The notes under the pieces: model-generated
The model's database searches: none
What the model was told of the DNA's origin: nothing
Seen by the model: only the letters and a program-made list of their open reading frames with translations
Source of the DNA: Desmodesmus armatus
Taxonomy: Eukaryota; Chlorophyta; Chlorophyceae; Sphaeropleales; Scenedesmaceae
DNA length: 64,000 nucleotides
Reading direction: 5' to 3'
Assembly (NCBI GenBank): GCA_007449985.2
Contig: VIIQ02000582.1
Span: 62,001-126,000 of the forward strand
In this document: in pieces, positions 51,502 to 62,901 of the stretch
Numbering within the stretch: the first letter of the stretch is position 1
How the letters are laid out: each line of letters starts with the position of its first letter
Translations under genes and position numbers: made by a program

Positions 51502-54338
51502 ATGCTGTTGCCAGTGCTGGCGCTCGCCGGCCTTCTAGGCTTGGTGGCAGGCCTAGCAGTATACCTGTTTATGCAGCAGAAGCAACCAGCAGCAGGAGGT
51601 ATAGAAGCATCAGAGCCAGAAGCAGCAGCAGCACCGAGGGTACGCTGAGGAAGCTGTGCTAGTGCAGTCCAACATGTTCCACGCTGCCATTGGTCCTACG
51701 CCCAGCAAGGCACAGCTGCCACCTACTACATACTGCTTGCATGACTTAACCTTCTGCACCACTGCACTGCACACGTCATGCTGACACACCTGCGCTGCTG
51801 CGCTATCTTTGGGTTGCTTGTCGCTGAGAACAGAGGGCCGGCCGTGCTGGGCGCGATGCAGACCGCTTGAGGCGCCAGCAGCAGCGTGAGCAACAGGAGC
51901 AGCAGCTAAGGCGCAGGCACGCAGCACAGCAGGATTCAGAGGACGAGGAAGAGGTAGGCTGGCCCCAACACTGCTTTGCAGCTGCAGTATGGCAGGATGG
52001 CCCTGCCTAGGGCCCTACAACACCCAGTGGTCACGAGCGTACACGCAAGGCGTGCATGTGCAGTGCAGGAGCTGCTATCAACATTGCATAACTGGGCCAG
52101 CCGACTGGAGACGTCCCATAGATCAGGCCAGCTGCGCAGTTTGTGTAACCACCTCCTCTGAGCCTCTGCAACCCCAGCAGCTGCCAACACCCAACACTCC
52201 TCTATCAATTGCGGCAGGAGGATGCATGGTGGCGCCAGCATCCCTACAGCAATCAACTTGGGTGCATGTAGCTTGCCCCGGCTGTGTGTAACAAGCATTT
52301 CTGTGGTGCATGCACCAACCCCGCACTTGCCTAAACAAACTGCAGGAGGGTAGTGAGGAGGAGCCTCCAGAAGACCCCAGGGAGCGACGCCGCTGGGAGC
52401 AGCAGCGCGCAAGGCGTGATGAAGAGGCCCGCCGGCAAGCCAAGGCTGACAAGATCAGCGCGTACGAGGACAAGCGGCGGGCAAAGGAGGCAGCAAGGGA
52501 GGCAAAAGAGAACGCGCAGGTAGGCGTCGAGGACTGGGCTTGCAGTGGGGGAGAAGTGCAATGCATCCGTTGGCTTGCTGCTTGTCACAGGTCTATCATG
52601 GGCTGGTGCATGTTGACTGCGGGAGACCTTTTGGTGTTTTGTCTTGCCTCGGCTTTTGGATACCTGTTATTTGGTCACTCAACGGCCAGCCAGGAAGGTT
52701 ATGCGTTGGCACAGACTTATGCCTTACCAGCAGACTGAGTGTGCTGTGTGTCGTGTCCTGCAGGAGGAGGAGATCAGGCGGGCTGCCGAGGAGAAGCAGC
52801 GTGCTGAAGACGAGGAGGCAGCAAAGTGGATGAACATGATCAGCGTAGAGGACACGGTGGGTGCCCGGGTGGTGAACATGTAAACATGAACATGAAAATG
52901 GATGCTGGGTGCTGTTGTTGTGGGAGGCACGCGTCAGCCCGACTGGGGAGCGCGGGAGAGAGGCCTGGGTTCTGTAGCAGGAGCGTAGCGAGTTAGTGAA
53001 GCGTGGAGAGGAATAGCGGTTACTGGATGATAGGAAGGCCTGGGGAACACCACTTGAGTACTGTAGAGACTCTGTATAGTGGTGGCTTGCATGACGTACC
53101 CTAATATAGGGATCAAGGCCAGACGTAGTGCTATCGTGTGTACGGGAGGTGGTGGGGTCAAGTCATTTGCATCCATCATGCCTGCCCCCCGTGTTGCCTG
53201 CAGGGCACGATTGAGGAGGCGACAGCTGCGGAGGACACTGGGCTGCTGGGGCGCTTTGTAGGTGCGGCACGCCTGCAAGCAGCTAGCACTGCAGTGTGGC
53301 CCCAATGCTGTCATCATCTGCTTGTGCTGCATGCATGAGTCAGCCTGACTTCCTTGGGGCACCAAAGTACAGACAGAGGTTCACACTGGGCGGAATGTTC
53401 AGCGTACCGTATTTTATTTGGCAGAGGCCTGGCCTGAAACGTACGTCATTGTGGGCCTCCTCCACTGCCCAGCAGGGTGAGATAGTGCAGCAGTGCAGCC
53501 AACTTGTCAAGGTGGTCGCCGCTGGCATTGTTGATCACTGTGTATTTCCTGTGGTGATCGCTGCAGATTACATCATCAAGCGCAAGATGGTGCCGATTGA
53601 GGAGGCTGCAACTGAGTTTGGCCTGCGCTCAAGTGAAGTGGTGGACAGAATCCAGGCAAGGACAGGCTGGCTGTGTTGGTTGTTGTGAAGTTGCGGTTGC
53701 TTGGCTCAGCTGATGCCTTATTCGGCTGACCAGCAAACCATGTGATTGTGTAGGTAGTCAGCATGTGGGGCGCCACACTGCCACCAGCAACCACCAGGAA
53801 ACGGATCAAAAGGAACACTGCCGTGACTGATAAAGGAATTGCGCAGGCCACAGAGTTAGTCATGCAGAGCATGCAAACCTAGGGATGACGGCTAAGAGCA
53901 TGCCTGTATGGTGGGAGGCATGCAGTTGGCCTGCTTGGCAGTGAATCAGGCTGCGTTCTCCACACAGCCTGTGTACAAGCTGCAGCAGGTGGCTGCCACA
54001 CTGTGTGTGTGTTGCAGAGCTGTACACGGCTGATATTGTACACGGTGTGCTGCTGCTTTTGGTGCGTGCTGCAGGGATTGGAGGCTATGGGCCGCATTTC
54101 TGGAGTGATGGACGAACGTGGCAAGTTCATCTACATCGGCAGAGAGGAAATGGAGGCAGTTGCAGCACACATACGGACCAAGGGGCGGGTCAGCATCGCT
54201 GCTCTGGCAGCAGCCAGCAACAACTTGATAGACCTTGAAGCCAAGACGGCTGTAGAGGTAGTGGCAGCTGGGGGAGGAGCCACAACAGGTCCCATGATTG
54301 ACTTTGACAGCATGCTGGAGGAGGAGGCTGCAGCTTGA
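51502..54338 (+). CDS. DDRGK1: DDRGK domain-containing protein 1 (UFBP1), 311 aa
   Basis: Seven exons: 51502-51639, 51834-51953, 52346-52519, 52764-52856, 53204-53261, 53567-53655 and 54075-54338. UFBP1 is an ER-membrane adaptor of the UFM1 ligase (UFL1) complex. It begins with a signal-anchor helix (MLLPVLALAGLLGLVAGLAV, then YLFMQQ). A highly charged helical region follows (RRRWEQQRARRDEEARRQAK), then KWMNMISVEDT and the winged-helix end DYIIKRKMVPIEEAATEFGL, RSSEVVDRIQ and ERGKFIYIGREEM. The length is close to the human protein (314 aa). The sixth intron starts with GC instead of GT (CAG then GCAAGG, 53656), a known rare donor type. The 3' neighbour PGRL1 is in tandem, with 412 bp between stop and start. 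Confidence 0.93.
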
Positions 54339-54750
54339 CTGCCTCACCATCAGCTTGCTGCAGTGCTATGAATTGGAGTTTGCAGGAGTGTTGGTGCTTG
54401 GCAAGCTTGGTTGTTGCCTGTGTGGTGCATGGCTTTCTGGTACTTGCACAGATCAACTGTGCTGTGGTGTGTGCAGGTTGGCATGGTGGTTTGACTGGGA
54501 TCGATGTTTTGACATGAATTAAGGTGAATGCGCCGTATAGCTGGCGTGTGTGGTCCGTGTGCTGCTCATCACTCACAACATCACAAACGAGGTTTTTGTC
54601 GGCCTGGTGACCAATCGCTCGCCGAAGCCGTTTCGTCCAATAGAATTACAGCAGCCTTGAACCTCTGTGTGCAGCCAGCTCTCTCTGCTTTGTAGCACGC
54701 CCTGCTCGATCCCCAGGCAACCCTCTTACCGAACCAACTTGCTAGTCAAA

Positions 54751-57700
54751 ATGAAGTGCTTGGCGCAGCGTTGTTGCAGCAGCTGTGTCGTCAGCCAGCG
54801 GGCTGTGCGGCCAGCGTTTCAGCTGCCTGGTCTGCATGGGCAGAAGCAGTGGGTTGTCAGGGCCCAGCAGCAGCAGGTGTGTGCTATATCACACAGGGGC
54901 CAGGGAAACATGCCCAGTGTGGAACAGTATGCCGCTGCTGCTTTGGCTGGGCAGATCCTGCATGCCTACTCCAGTTGCAATTCACAGCAGTAGCACTGAA
55001 ACAGCAGCAGCGGATCAGCACTAGGCATGATCGCCAGCTTCTTGCCCACTGGTGGACCATCACGTCTGCATGTCAGCATCACTTATGACCGTACACGTCC
55101 GGAACCAGGCCTGTGCTTTCCCATGCTTATCATTAGTGGGATGTGTGCTGCAACACTAGTAGCACCAGAGGAGTGTGAAAAGGACTGGAGAGATTTGGCA
55201 GTGGGCTAGGTCCTCCCAACCCCTTTGGCTCTATCAGCAGCAGCTATGCCTGCGGCTGAGTGGAGCTGGCCGCCGTGTGTGTCGTGCTGGCATGCGTTGC
55301 TGCTCCTGCAGGCCCCTCCAGAGCTGCAGCAGTCCATTGAGGAGGGTGTCAATGTGACTGGAGACTTCTGCTCGCTGGATGGTTCCGGCAAGCGCGTGAG
55401 GGAGCGCACCATGGGAGAGATGGAGCAGGTGTGTCAGCAAAGCAGTGCAAGGGGCAGCCTGACCTACTAATGGAATATGTCTGCCTTGCAGAGCATCGGG
55501 GCAGTGTAAGCCAGGCAACAACCCCGTTACCCACTCACAGATCTCTGTGCAATTGTTGTTTGGTTGTAGTGGCGTACTGCAAGCCTCGTGCTGGCATAGG
55601 CGTTGTCCTACCATGTGGTGTTGTTGGTACCGTTCTGGCTCCATGGATGCCCCAAAGGCTGAAGTTTACGTAGCTTTTAAAACTCCACCAGCAGCTGTTG
55701 CCAGACACAAGCCATGTTGTTCAGGGCATGCCGCATGCTTTTGATGGCCTCCCTAGTATCCAGCTGTGTTGGTGCAGCAGCTGCTTTGAGTAGAGTGCCC
55801 TGACACATGCTGCCAATCTTTCACACCTGTGCTGTCACAGGAATTCCTTGAGGCCATGACCGCCTACTACTATGGTGACAAGCCCAAGCTGTCTGATGAG
55901 GAGTTTTCGCTGCTCAAGGAGGAGCTGATCTGGAATGGTAGTAAGGTGGGGCTCAAGTCAGGCGGACTTCACATGCCATTCACGAGCACTGGTCACTGCC
56001 GCAGTGTGCTCCTCACCAGGGCAGGGCTCAAGGGACTGCAAAACACCGGCATATTTGCCGGATATACCGTAAAAAGTATAAAGTATAAAAAAGCATTTTT
56101 TAGACTAGATGTATATAATAAAATGCCTACTTTTTGGGCTCTGGCAAAGCCAGATAGCACTTGCCCTAAAAGAGTATCTAAAATTTTAGCCTTTTTATGT
56201 ATATATTAATTTATCTCTGTGCAGGCTTAAAAATTTGCCTATTTTCTTTTTTGAAATCTGCGAGCTTCCAGTGTCTAAATTTTTTTATGGGTGTTTAGAC
56301 ATTTAGTTATTTTCTAATGCCATTTTCTTTTTTAAATTTGCTGTACCTGGCCATTGGCATCTGGGCTTTAGCTCTAGCCATAGGGCATAAGCACTAGCCG
56401 AAGGGCTCTGGCTTTGCCAGAAAGCACTGGCGTTAGCCAGGCTAGGCTAGGCAAAGCCAGTGTGCTCTCTGGCGTCTGGCAAAGCCAGTAGCCAGTGCCC
56501 TTTAATTAAATAAAAACGGTTAAAAAAAATATATATATATAAAAGCCATATCTATTGCTTACCTCCTTACTTAAGCTATATAGTGCATTAACCATTATGC
56601 TATAAAAGAATTTATAAAAGAGATTAATTTGTACGTGAAAGGAATTGAACCTTCGTTCATAGTTTAGAAGACTACTGCCTAACCACTCGGCCACACGCAC
56701 CAGTATATTAAATATAAATAAAAAAAGTTTAATTAAATAGTTTGAGCTACAAAAACAAATACTGCATTTCTAACAAAACCTGCAACCATATGTGTTGGAT
56801 GTATCCTGCCTGGGTTCGCATGTGGTGCTGTCAGGGCCCTGAGTGCCACCCCAGTGGTGTCACTTACGTGTCCAACAGCAGGCCTCGGCCTCAGTATACC
56901 TCATGACGTGTCTTTTTGCAACACTTGTGCCTCTGCTTGTCACACACATCACACAATCAGCCCAACAGCCTGGCCACCGTTGCTTGTACTGTCACCTGCC
57001 TCACATGCATGTCCACTGCTGCTGTGTCCCCGCAGGTTGCCATCCTGGATGGTGACGAGCAGCGCTTCCTGGAGGCCAGCATGGCATACAGCGCTGGCAA
57101 GGCCATCATGAGTGACGAGGACTATGACGCCCTCAAGAACGAGCTCAGGATCCGCGGCAGCATTGTGTCAGCACAGGTGGGGGTGGTTGCTGAGGGTGGT
57201 TGCTGACGAGGTTATGGGCAGATGGGTGGAGCTGTCAAGTATCACCCTTACTGCATGTAAGCATGTGGTGGTGGTGTTGCAGTTGGTGTTCTGCCTTATG
57301 CGTGCTGTCCTCATCTGTGGTTGGTTTTGTGTGATGTTGGCGTGTCATTGTATTCAACTTGACAGATCATAGCGATTGTCTAGTGTGGCAAGGGACTGCA
57401 GGCCCAACACCACCATCCTGTCTGTGGCGGACTGTGCTGTACTGTGCTGTTCTGTACTTTACTGTACTGTGCCCCAGTTGTATATTTTCTGGCCCAACAC
57501 CGTTTGATCATGACAACTTCCTGCTTGTTTTGCCTGTCGGGCACGTGTGTCGTGTCCGGCAGGGTCCCCGCTGCAGTCTGCGCAGCAAGAAGATGTACAG
57601 TGACGCCTACCCCGACTACCTGCGCATGACAGCACTCAACGTGCCTGCTGCCCTGCTGGTGCTGGGCTTCCTGTTCAGCATTGATGACATCACTGGTGGG

Positions 57701-59015
57701 TGTGGCTTCCCAGCTGGCTGGTGGACCGATAGTAGTAGTTTACAAGCTCGGATGCTGTAGTAGCCCAGCAGTCAGCAGCAGCTTCCAGTAGTGATTTCCA
57801 GCAGTCATGTTGGTAGACATCGCGTGCTATGGAAGTTGGCAAGCGGGTCATTGTGCTGCGGGTGTCGTGGGGTTCAGTGCGCCTGATCTGGCTTGCGGCT
57901 GCGTGCGCCTTTGCATATATATACCTCACTTTGGGGCTTCAGCTTTTTATGTTTTACTTTATTACTTTTGTTTTTTATTTTTATTGTTATTTTTGGTTTT
58001 ATTTTTCCTGTACCTCACTTTGGGGCTTCAGCAGGGGCGTAGCCTAGCGCAGCATGTGCTCTCTGGACCAACAAAATGACCCGGCCCCTTATGGGCACAG
58101 CCTGTGCCGCACAGGTGCTGCTGTTCTTTTGCTGAAGCCCTTTGACGCACCATTGTCGCTGCCCAAATGTCATCTGTCACTGACTGTCAGTCTTGCTCCC
58201 TCTGCTGCTGCTGATGGTGCAGGGTTTGAGGTGACCAGCCTGATTGAGCTGCCCCCACCTGGCGGCATCATTGCGCTGTGGGCCGTGGTGCTCCCTACGC
58301 TGTACCTGCTGTCCACCTCCATCACCAACCTGGTGCTCAGGGACCACACCATCCTCAAGGGACCATGCCCCAACTGCGGCACAGACAACTTCACGTACTT
58401 TGGTGACATCTTCACTGGTGGGTGGGGCTGTTGAAAAATGCGTCGCAATCAGCATGTACATACAGTATCATGATGACGTCGATGGTGTGGGTAGACTGTT
58501 TGGCCTGTTGGCAGTGCCTGCAAGGGGCAGCTGCAGATCAGGCATGTGGCGAGGTCCACAGGGAGCCCTGGGTGTTGGTTCGCTGGCAAATGTATGTGTT
58601 GTAGGGTCCAGGGCTGTTGCAGAGATGGCAGTGCATGCGTGCAAGTGTTGCTTGGGCTTTGTTGCACCGTGCATGTTTGCAAACTGAAGCACCTGTGAGC
58701 ACCTTGTGTGGCTGTGTCAAGGGCTGCCAGTGTGGTAGTAGGCTCACTGACACGTATTGTGTGTTCCGCCGTTCGCCGCTACCTTTCTTTGCCTCGACAG
58801 TGTCTGGCAACAAGGGCGTGAACGTGCTGGAGTGTCCCAGCTGCAAGGCAGACCTGTCGTACGACATGAAGAAGCGCGTGATTGCGGTGGACCGCACCCC
58901 AGAGGACAAGGCAGAGGAGATGGCAGCAGCAGCTGCCAAGAAGGCGGCAGCAGCAGCAAAGAAGGCCGCAGCAGCAGCTCGCAAGGCAGCAGCAGCACAG
59001 CAGAAGGAGGCGTGA
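54751..59015 (+). CDS. PGRL1: PGR5-like protein 1 (PGRL1), cyclic electron flow, 343 aa
   Basis: Seven exons: 54751-54876, 55312-55428, 55841-55945, 57036-57176, 57563-57695, 58223-58417 and 58801-59015. PGRL1 is a thylakoid protein that works with PGR5 in cyclic electron flow around photosystem I. A transit-peptide-like N-terminus (MKCLAQRCCSSCVVSQRAV) leads to GEMEQEFLEAMTAYYYGDKP, DEQRFLEASMAYSAGKAIM, GPRCSLRSKKMYSD, two membrane helices (about 186-205 and 221-240) with IDDITGFEV between, and LKGPCPNCGTDNF. All six conserved redox Cys are present (62, 167, 256, 259, 284, 287). The C-terminus is an unusual Ala/Lys-rich tail. The third intron (55946-57035) holds an organelle-derived insertion and the fifth intron (57696-58222) a T-rich insertion. 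TGTAA lies at 59518-59522. Confidence 0.96.
56046..56785. mobile_element. Organelle-derived DNA insertion (NUMT or NUPT) in a PGRL1 intron
   Basis: About 740 bp of sharply AT-rich sequence (TATATATATATA, AAATATAAATAAAAAAAG) inside a GC-balanced intron. It carries a tRNA-Arg(UCU) gene and clusters of short GC-rich palindromes (GGCAAAGCCAG, CTGGCTTTGCCAG) of the kind that litter chlorophycean organelle genomes. The right edge is near 56785 and the left near 56046, where a short hairpin CCGGCATATTTGCCGG occurs. I cannot tell plastid from mitochondrial origin. Confidence 0.75.
56631..56700 (-). tRNA. trnR-UCU: tRNA-Arg (anticodon UCU), inside the organelle-derived insertion
   Basis: A full cloverleaf reads on the minus strand. 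The acceptor stem GTGCGTG pairs with CACGTAC at all seven positions (one G-U). The D arm is GCC...GGC. The anticodon stem GTAGT/ACTAT has loop CTTCTAA, with anticodon TCT. The T arm GAAGG/CCTTT has loop TTCAATT. CCA is not encoded. As a nuclear copy of an organelle gene it is probably not expressed. Confidence 0.8.
57922..58032. mobile_element. T-rich 67-bp insert flanked by 22-bp direct repeats, PGRL1 intron 5
   Basis: TACCTCACTTTGGGGCTTC followed by AGC occurs perfectly at 57922-57943 and 58011-58032. Between the copies lie 67 bases that are almost entirely T with some A and G. The direct repeats look like a target-site duplication. Read on the minus strand the insert is A-rich, as in a poly(A)-like retroposed tail; a short AT-rich organelle fragment is the other option. 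Confidence 0.65.
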
Positions 59016-59961
59016 GCAGTAACGAGCTGGTGGTTTGGCTGCAGCTAGGAGACAGTGTGTCACGGCAGCTGGCAAACCTGTTTGGTATGGAGTGGTTGCG
59101 GGTGTGTGAGTGAGTGGTTGAGGGCTGCTGCAACCAGACCTGGAGTGTGTTGTGGGGCTTGGCATTGTTGGCGTGTGTTCTTTCCTACGAGCGTGTGTGT
59201 GTGTGTGTGTGTGTGTTCTTTAGGCCTCTTGTTCTTGGAGAGTGCTGTTTACTATTGTGTGCAGTAGTGTCCCAAAGCTACTAGCTATGAGTAGTCCTAA
59301 GCTGCGCTGTTGCAGCTGTCTTGAGTGTTGTCAGCATACGTGCTGTGCTGCTTGCATGTGTAGCCACCTTGTGCCTTGTTGTGGGTCTCAAAGGATTCCT
59401 GGCAACAGCACTGCAACCTAGCGCCTGTTCAGAGCGGTGGTCTTAGCGGGGTACAGTTGACAAGCCCACTGTGCCTGAACCTGTGCAATGTGCACTGACT
59501 GTATGAGGGCATCTGATTGTAACACGGCTATCAGTGTAAGGCTCCCTACGTTGACTCCTGGACGCTGCATTCACCAGTTTGCGGTGCGAATTGTTTTGGT
59601 GCGCGGTGCAGCAATGGTGGTAGACAGACATGCTGTGTGAAGGCAAGACAGACACTAGCTGGCTGGCCTCATGTTATCATGTTATGCCTGTGCACACTGC
59701 AGCCAAAAGTTGTCACCAGGAGTGACAGGCATGTTTATGTATCATCAATTAAACTGCAACTGAGCCTTTCCGCCGCAAGAAAGAAGTTGTGATCTGCAGG
59801 CCAGAGAAGTGACAGCAGCAGGAGTCAGCTGGTGCCTGCTCTATGTGCACACGTCAGTGAGGATGTTGAGGAGCTGTCCGCAGAGGCGGGCTGCTTTTCA
59901 AAAGCAGTGCTGGCTCACAATCACAGGCCCTAAGCACAGAGTCACACAACAACATGAAAAT

Positions 59962-60024
59962 GCATATGCATCACTTCTTCTTTTCGTTGACAGACACGGC
60001 AGCTTCAGCCTCTGCGATCTTATT
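59962..60024 (+). mobile_element. Short 3'-conserved retro-inserted element, copy 4 (longest clean copy)
   Basis: 63 nt ending CAGCCTCTGCGATCTTATT, flanked by the perfect 16-bp duplication ACAACAACATGAAAAT (59946-59961 and 60025-60040). It shares TTGACAGACACGGCAGCTT with copy 2 and extends further 5' than copies 2 and 3. Confidence 0.85.
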
Positions 60025-60269
60025 ACAACAACATGAAAATCACGGCTAGCCTATTGATGCTGAGTCAGCCTCATGCCAAGGGTGTTTGGCTGCATGGCAA
60101 GAGAGACGCTCAAAGGGCTGTCATGTGATGTTGACAAGATGACTCATGTTGCAAGCAGGGGACATGCATATGTTGTTGTGCTACCTGCTGTGACCAGCGC
60201 ACCCAAGGACAACGCAGGCTGCAGACATCAGACTCCACGACAACGCAAACTATGACACATTAAAAGAAC

Positions 60270-60352
60270 GGGATGAGCAGGGACCGAACCTGCAACACCA
60301 TGATGCCCAGTAGCTGCTTACTCCCAGCAGCACACCAGTACACCACAGTCCC
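60270..60352 (-). tRNA. tRNA-like sequence or tRNA pseudogene (class II, Leu-like)
   Basis: On the minus strand an A box (TGGTGTACTGG) and a B box (GGTTCGGTCCC) each fit the pol III consensus at 10 of 11 positions. A TTTT terminator lies four bases past the end. The T stem GCAGG/CCTGC is perfect, and the anticodon stem GCTGCT/AGCAGC closes a 7-nt loop GGGAGTA, with a long variable region after it. Against a working tRNA, the acceptor stem pairs at only four or five of seven positions and U33 is absent. It could be a dead tRNA or the head of a tRNA-derived SINE. Confidence 0.4.
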
Positions 60353-60445
60353 ACGCCGGGACCCCTGGCTGACACTAGTACTGCGCTGCCGCTGATGCTG
60401 CATGTGACCCCCAACACCGACCCCTCTGACCCCGCTGCACTCTGC

Positions 60446-61880
60446 AACGTCACACACCCCTCCTGAAAATCCTTCCTTTCCATACTGGATTTCCGCTGCC
60501 TTTCCATACTGAATTTCCGCTGTTGCTGCCACCCCCACCCCACCCCCATGCATGCTGTTCCCCTCCCTAAGAAGAACCCGTCCACCCCTGACTGATACTG
60601 TCATGCTGTGTCGGCAGCTGCGCAGTGGCTCGATAAACAGAATGCATCCGCAGTGTAGGCCGACAACAGCAACCCCACAAGCCACCCCACTGATCCCCCT
60701 GCTGCTGCTGCTGCTGTTGCTGCCACTCCCACCCCACCCGCATGCACGCAGTTCCCCCTTCCCCTAAGAAGAACCCTTCCACCCCTGACTGATACTGTCA
60801 CGCTGTGTCGGCAGCTGCGCAGTGGCCCGATAAACAGAATGCATCCGCAGTGTAGGCCGACAACAGCAACCCCACAAGCCACCCCACTGATCCCCCTGCT
60901 GCTGCTGCTGTTGTTGCTGCCACTCCCACCCCACCCGCATGCACGCAGTTCCCCCTTCCCCTAAGAAGAACCCTTCCACCCCTGACTGATACTGTCACGC
61001 TGTGTCGGCAGCTGCGCAGTGGCCCGATAAACAGAATGCATCCGCAGTGTAGGCCGACAACAGCAACCCCACAAGCCACCCCACTGACCCCCTGCTGCTG
61101 CTGTTGCTGCCACCACCCCCACCCCACCCGCATGCACGCAGTCCCCACTCCCCCTAAGAAGAACCCTTCCGCCCCATACTGACACTGTCATGCTGTGTCG
61201 GCAGCTGCGCAGTGGCCCGATAAACAGAATGCATCCGCAGTGTAGGCCGACAACAGCAACCCCGCATGCCACCCCACTGACCCCCTGCTGCTGCTGTTGC
61301 TGCCACCCCCACCCCACCCGCATGCACGCAGTCCCCACTCCCCCTAAGAAGAACCCTTCCGCCCCATACTGACACTGTCATGCTGTGTCGGCAGCTGCGC
61401 AGTGGCCCGATAAACAGAATGCATCCGCAGTGTAGGCCGACAACAGCAACCCCGCATGCCACCCCACTGACCCCCTGCTGCTGCTGTTGCTGCCACCCCC
61501 ACCCCACCCGCATGCACGCAGTCCCCACTCCCCCTAAGAAGAACCCTTCCGCCCCATACTGACACTGTCATGCTGTGTCGGCAGCTGCGCAGTGGCCCGA
61601 TAAACAGAATGCATCCGCAGTGTAGGCCGACAACAGCAACCCCACATGCCACCCCACTGACCCCCTGCCGCTGCTGCTGCCACCCCCACCCCACCCCCAT
61701 GCACGCAGTTCCCCTTCCCCTAAGAAAAACCCTTCCACCCCATAATGACACTGTCATGCTGTGTCGGCAGCTGCGCAGTGGCCCGATAAACAGAATGCAT
61801 CCGCAGTGTAGGCCGACGACAGCAACCCCACAAGCCACCCCACTGACCCCCTGCTGCTGCTGCTGCCAGCCCTTTGCACA
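60446..61880. repeat. Tandem satellite, about seven units of 189-198 bp
   Basis: The landmark GATAAACAGAATGCATCCGC recurs near 60631, 60829, 61026, 61217, 61407, 61597 and 61787, giving unit lengths of about 197, 197, 191, 190, 190 and 190. Units contain TGTCGGCAGCTGCGCAGTGG, a variable CTG run and a C-rich stretch (CCACCCCCACCCCACCCGC). The inner units are almost identical, which implies recent homogenisation. Long open frames on the minus strand follow from the repeat and are not genes. Confidence 0.93.
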
Positions 61881-62833
61881 CAAGCCTGCTGATGCTGCAG
61901 CCTGATGATGCTGCTTTCTGTTGTAGTATGATTATCTACCATGCAAGAGGCGCGGACTGGGACTCGTAAGCCTGCATGTAGCTGAGAAGTTGCTGTCTAC
62001 TGTCTGGATGGCTTTGTCGAGTGGTTCGCTGCCCAGCTCCGGACTGCATGCAGCCACCTAGCAAGCAGCAAGCCCCACAAAAGCCCCTGGCGAGCATACA
62101 AGAAAGCTGGTTGAAGGACGAGAGGGCTGAAGGAGCACGCTGGGAAGGTGGAAGGTGGCAACAACAAGCAGGAGCAGAGGCAAGAACCTGACCTTTTGAG
62201 CAGTGCCTGCGGCTTTCGCACTCCTTCCTGCAAACAAGGCACCTTGGGCTGGTTGGGAGACCCTGCTCGATGTCGTTTCACGGACCGCACACGGGCAAGT
62301 TCAAGGTAATTACCTTATAAGACAGTATGATTTAGAGTCCACGGTATGCAACGACGGATGCCAACTGTGCTGGGAACTTGTTGGGTTGAGGTCCAAGTGC
62401 GAGACATATGTACCGCTACTGGGATGCTACAGCCTTGCGTGGTTTAGTATTTGGGCACAAGCCTAGTTCCACTCGCGATTTGTCCTCATGGTGCGGTGTC
62501 CTTCACAAGTTTGAGCGACTGGCATTGTCACTGGCACTAGACAGTGGGTGCCAGTTCTGTCAAGCTGTCAGCACATGTCATTTTGTGCATGCTGGAGCCC
62601 TCCAGTCAGCATACGGCACAAAACAATCAGCATACGGCACATTAACCAAGACAGTCCAGTATGATCGTTTGTCCAGCGGCAGCATGGTTGCAGTGCAGGC
62701 ACAAACAGCCGCCGGAGCAGCAACAGCAACAAAACTTGCTCTTTGAACCTCACCTTAGGTGCTTCAGGCAGGCAGCACCCTTGTATAATTCCACAGAGAC
62801 TGCGGGAGTGTCAGGCGTGCTTGTGTAAAGAAA

Positions 62834-62884
62834 GGGAAAACTTACTCACTTTGACAGTCACTGTCAAAGTGAGTAAGTTTTCCC
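62834..62884. repeat. Perfect 25-bp inverted repeat with 1-nt spacer
   Basis: GGGAAAACTTACTCACTTTG and the following ACAGT (62834-62858) are exactly complementary to 62860-62884, separated by one C. As RNA or extruded DNA this is an unbroken 25-bp stem. Confidence 0.95.
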
Positions 62885-62901
62885 TGCAGCACTAAGTTTT
62901 T

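Larger units (their letters stand above)
59016..60445. other. 3' flank of PGRL1 and gene-free region
   Basis: Contains the PGRL1 3' UTR with a GT dinucleotide run (about 59192-59215) and TGTAA at 59518-59522, element copy 4 (59962-60024) and a tRNA-like sequence (60270-60352). No protein gene is visible. Confidence 0.5.

Noticed and set aside
56506..56700. 64-aa minus-strand open frame in the AT-rich block
   Set aside because: It runs through the tRNA-Arg sequence and has no family resemblance.
60446..61880. Regularly spaced repeats considered as a CRISPR array
   Set aside because: Units of about 190 bp are nearly identical along their whole length, with no unique spacers, and the genome is eukaryotic.
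60550..61883. Long minus-strand open frames (up to 179 codons) with repeated MGTACMRVGW and CILFIGPLRSC
   Set aside because: They arise because the satellite unit of about 190 bp happens to be open in one frame. Unit length is not a multiple of three throughout, and the codons show no constraint.
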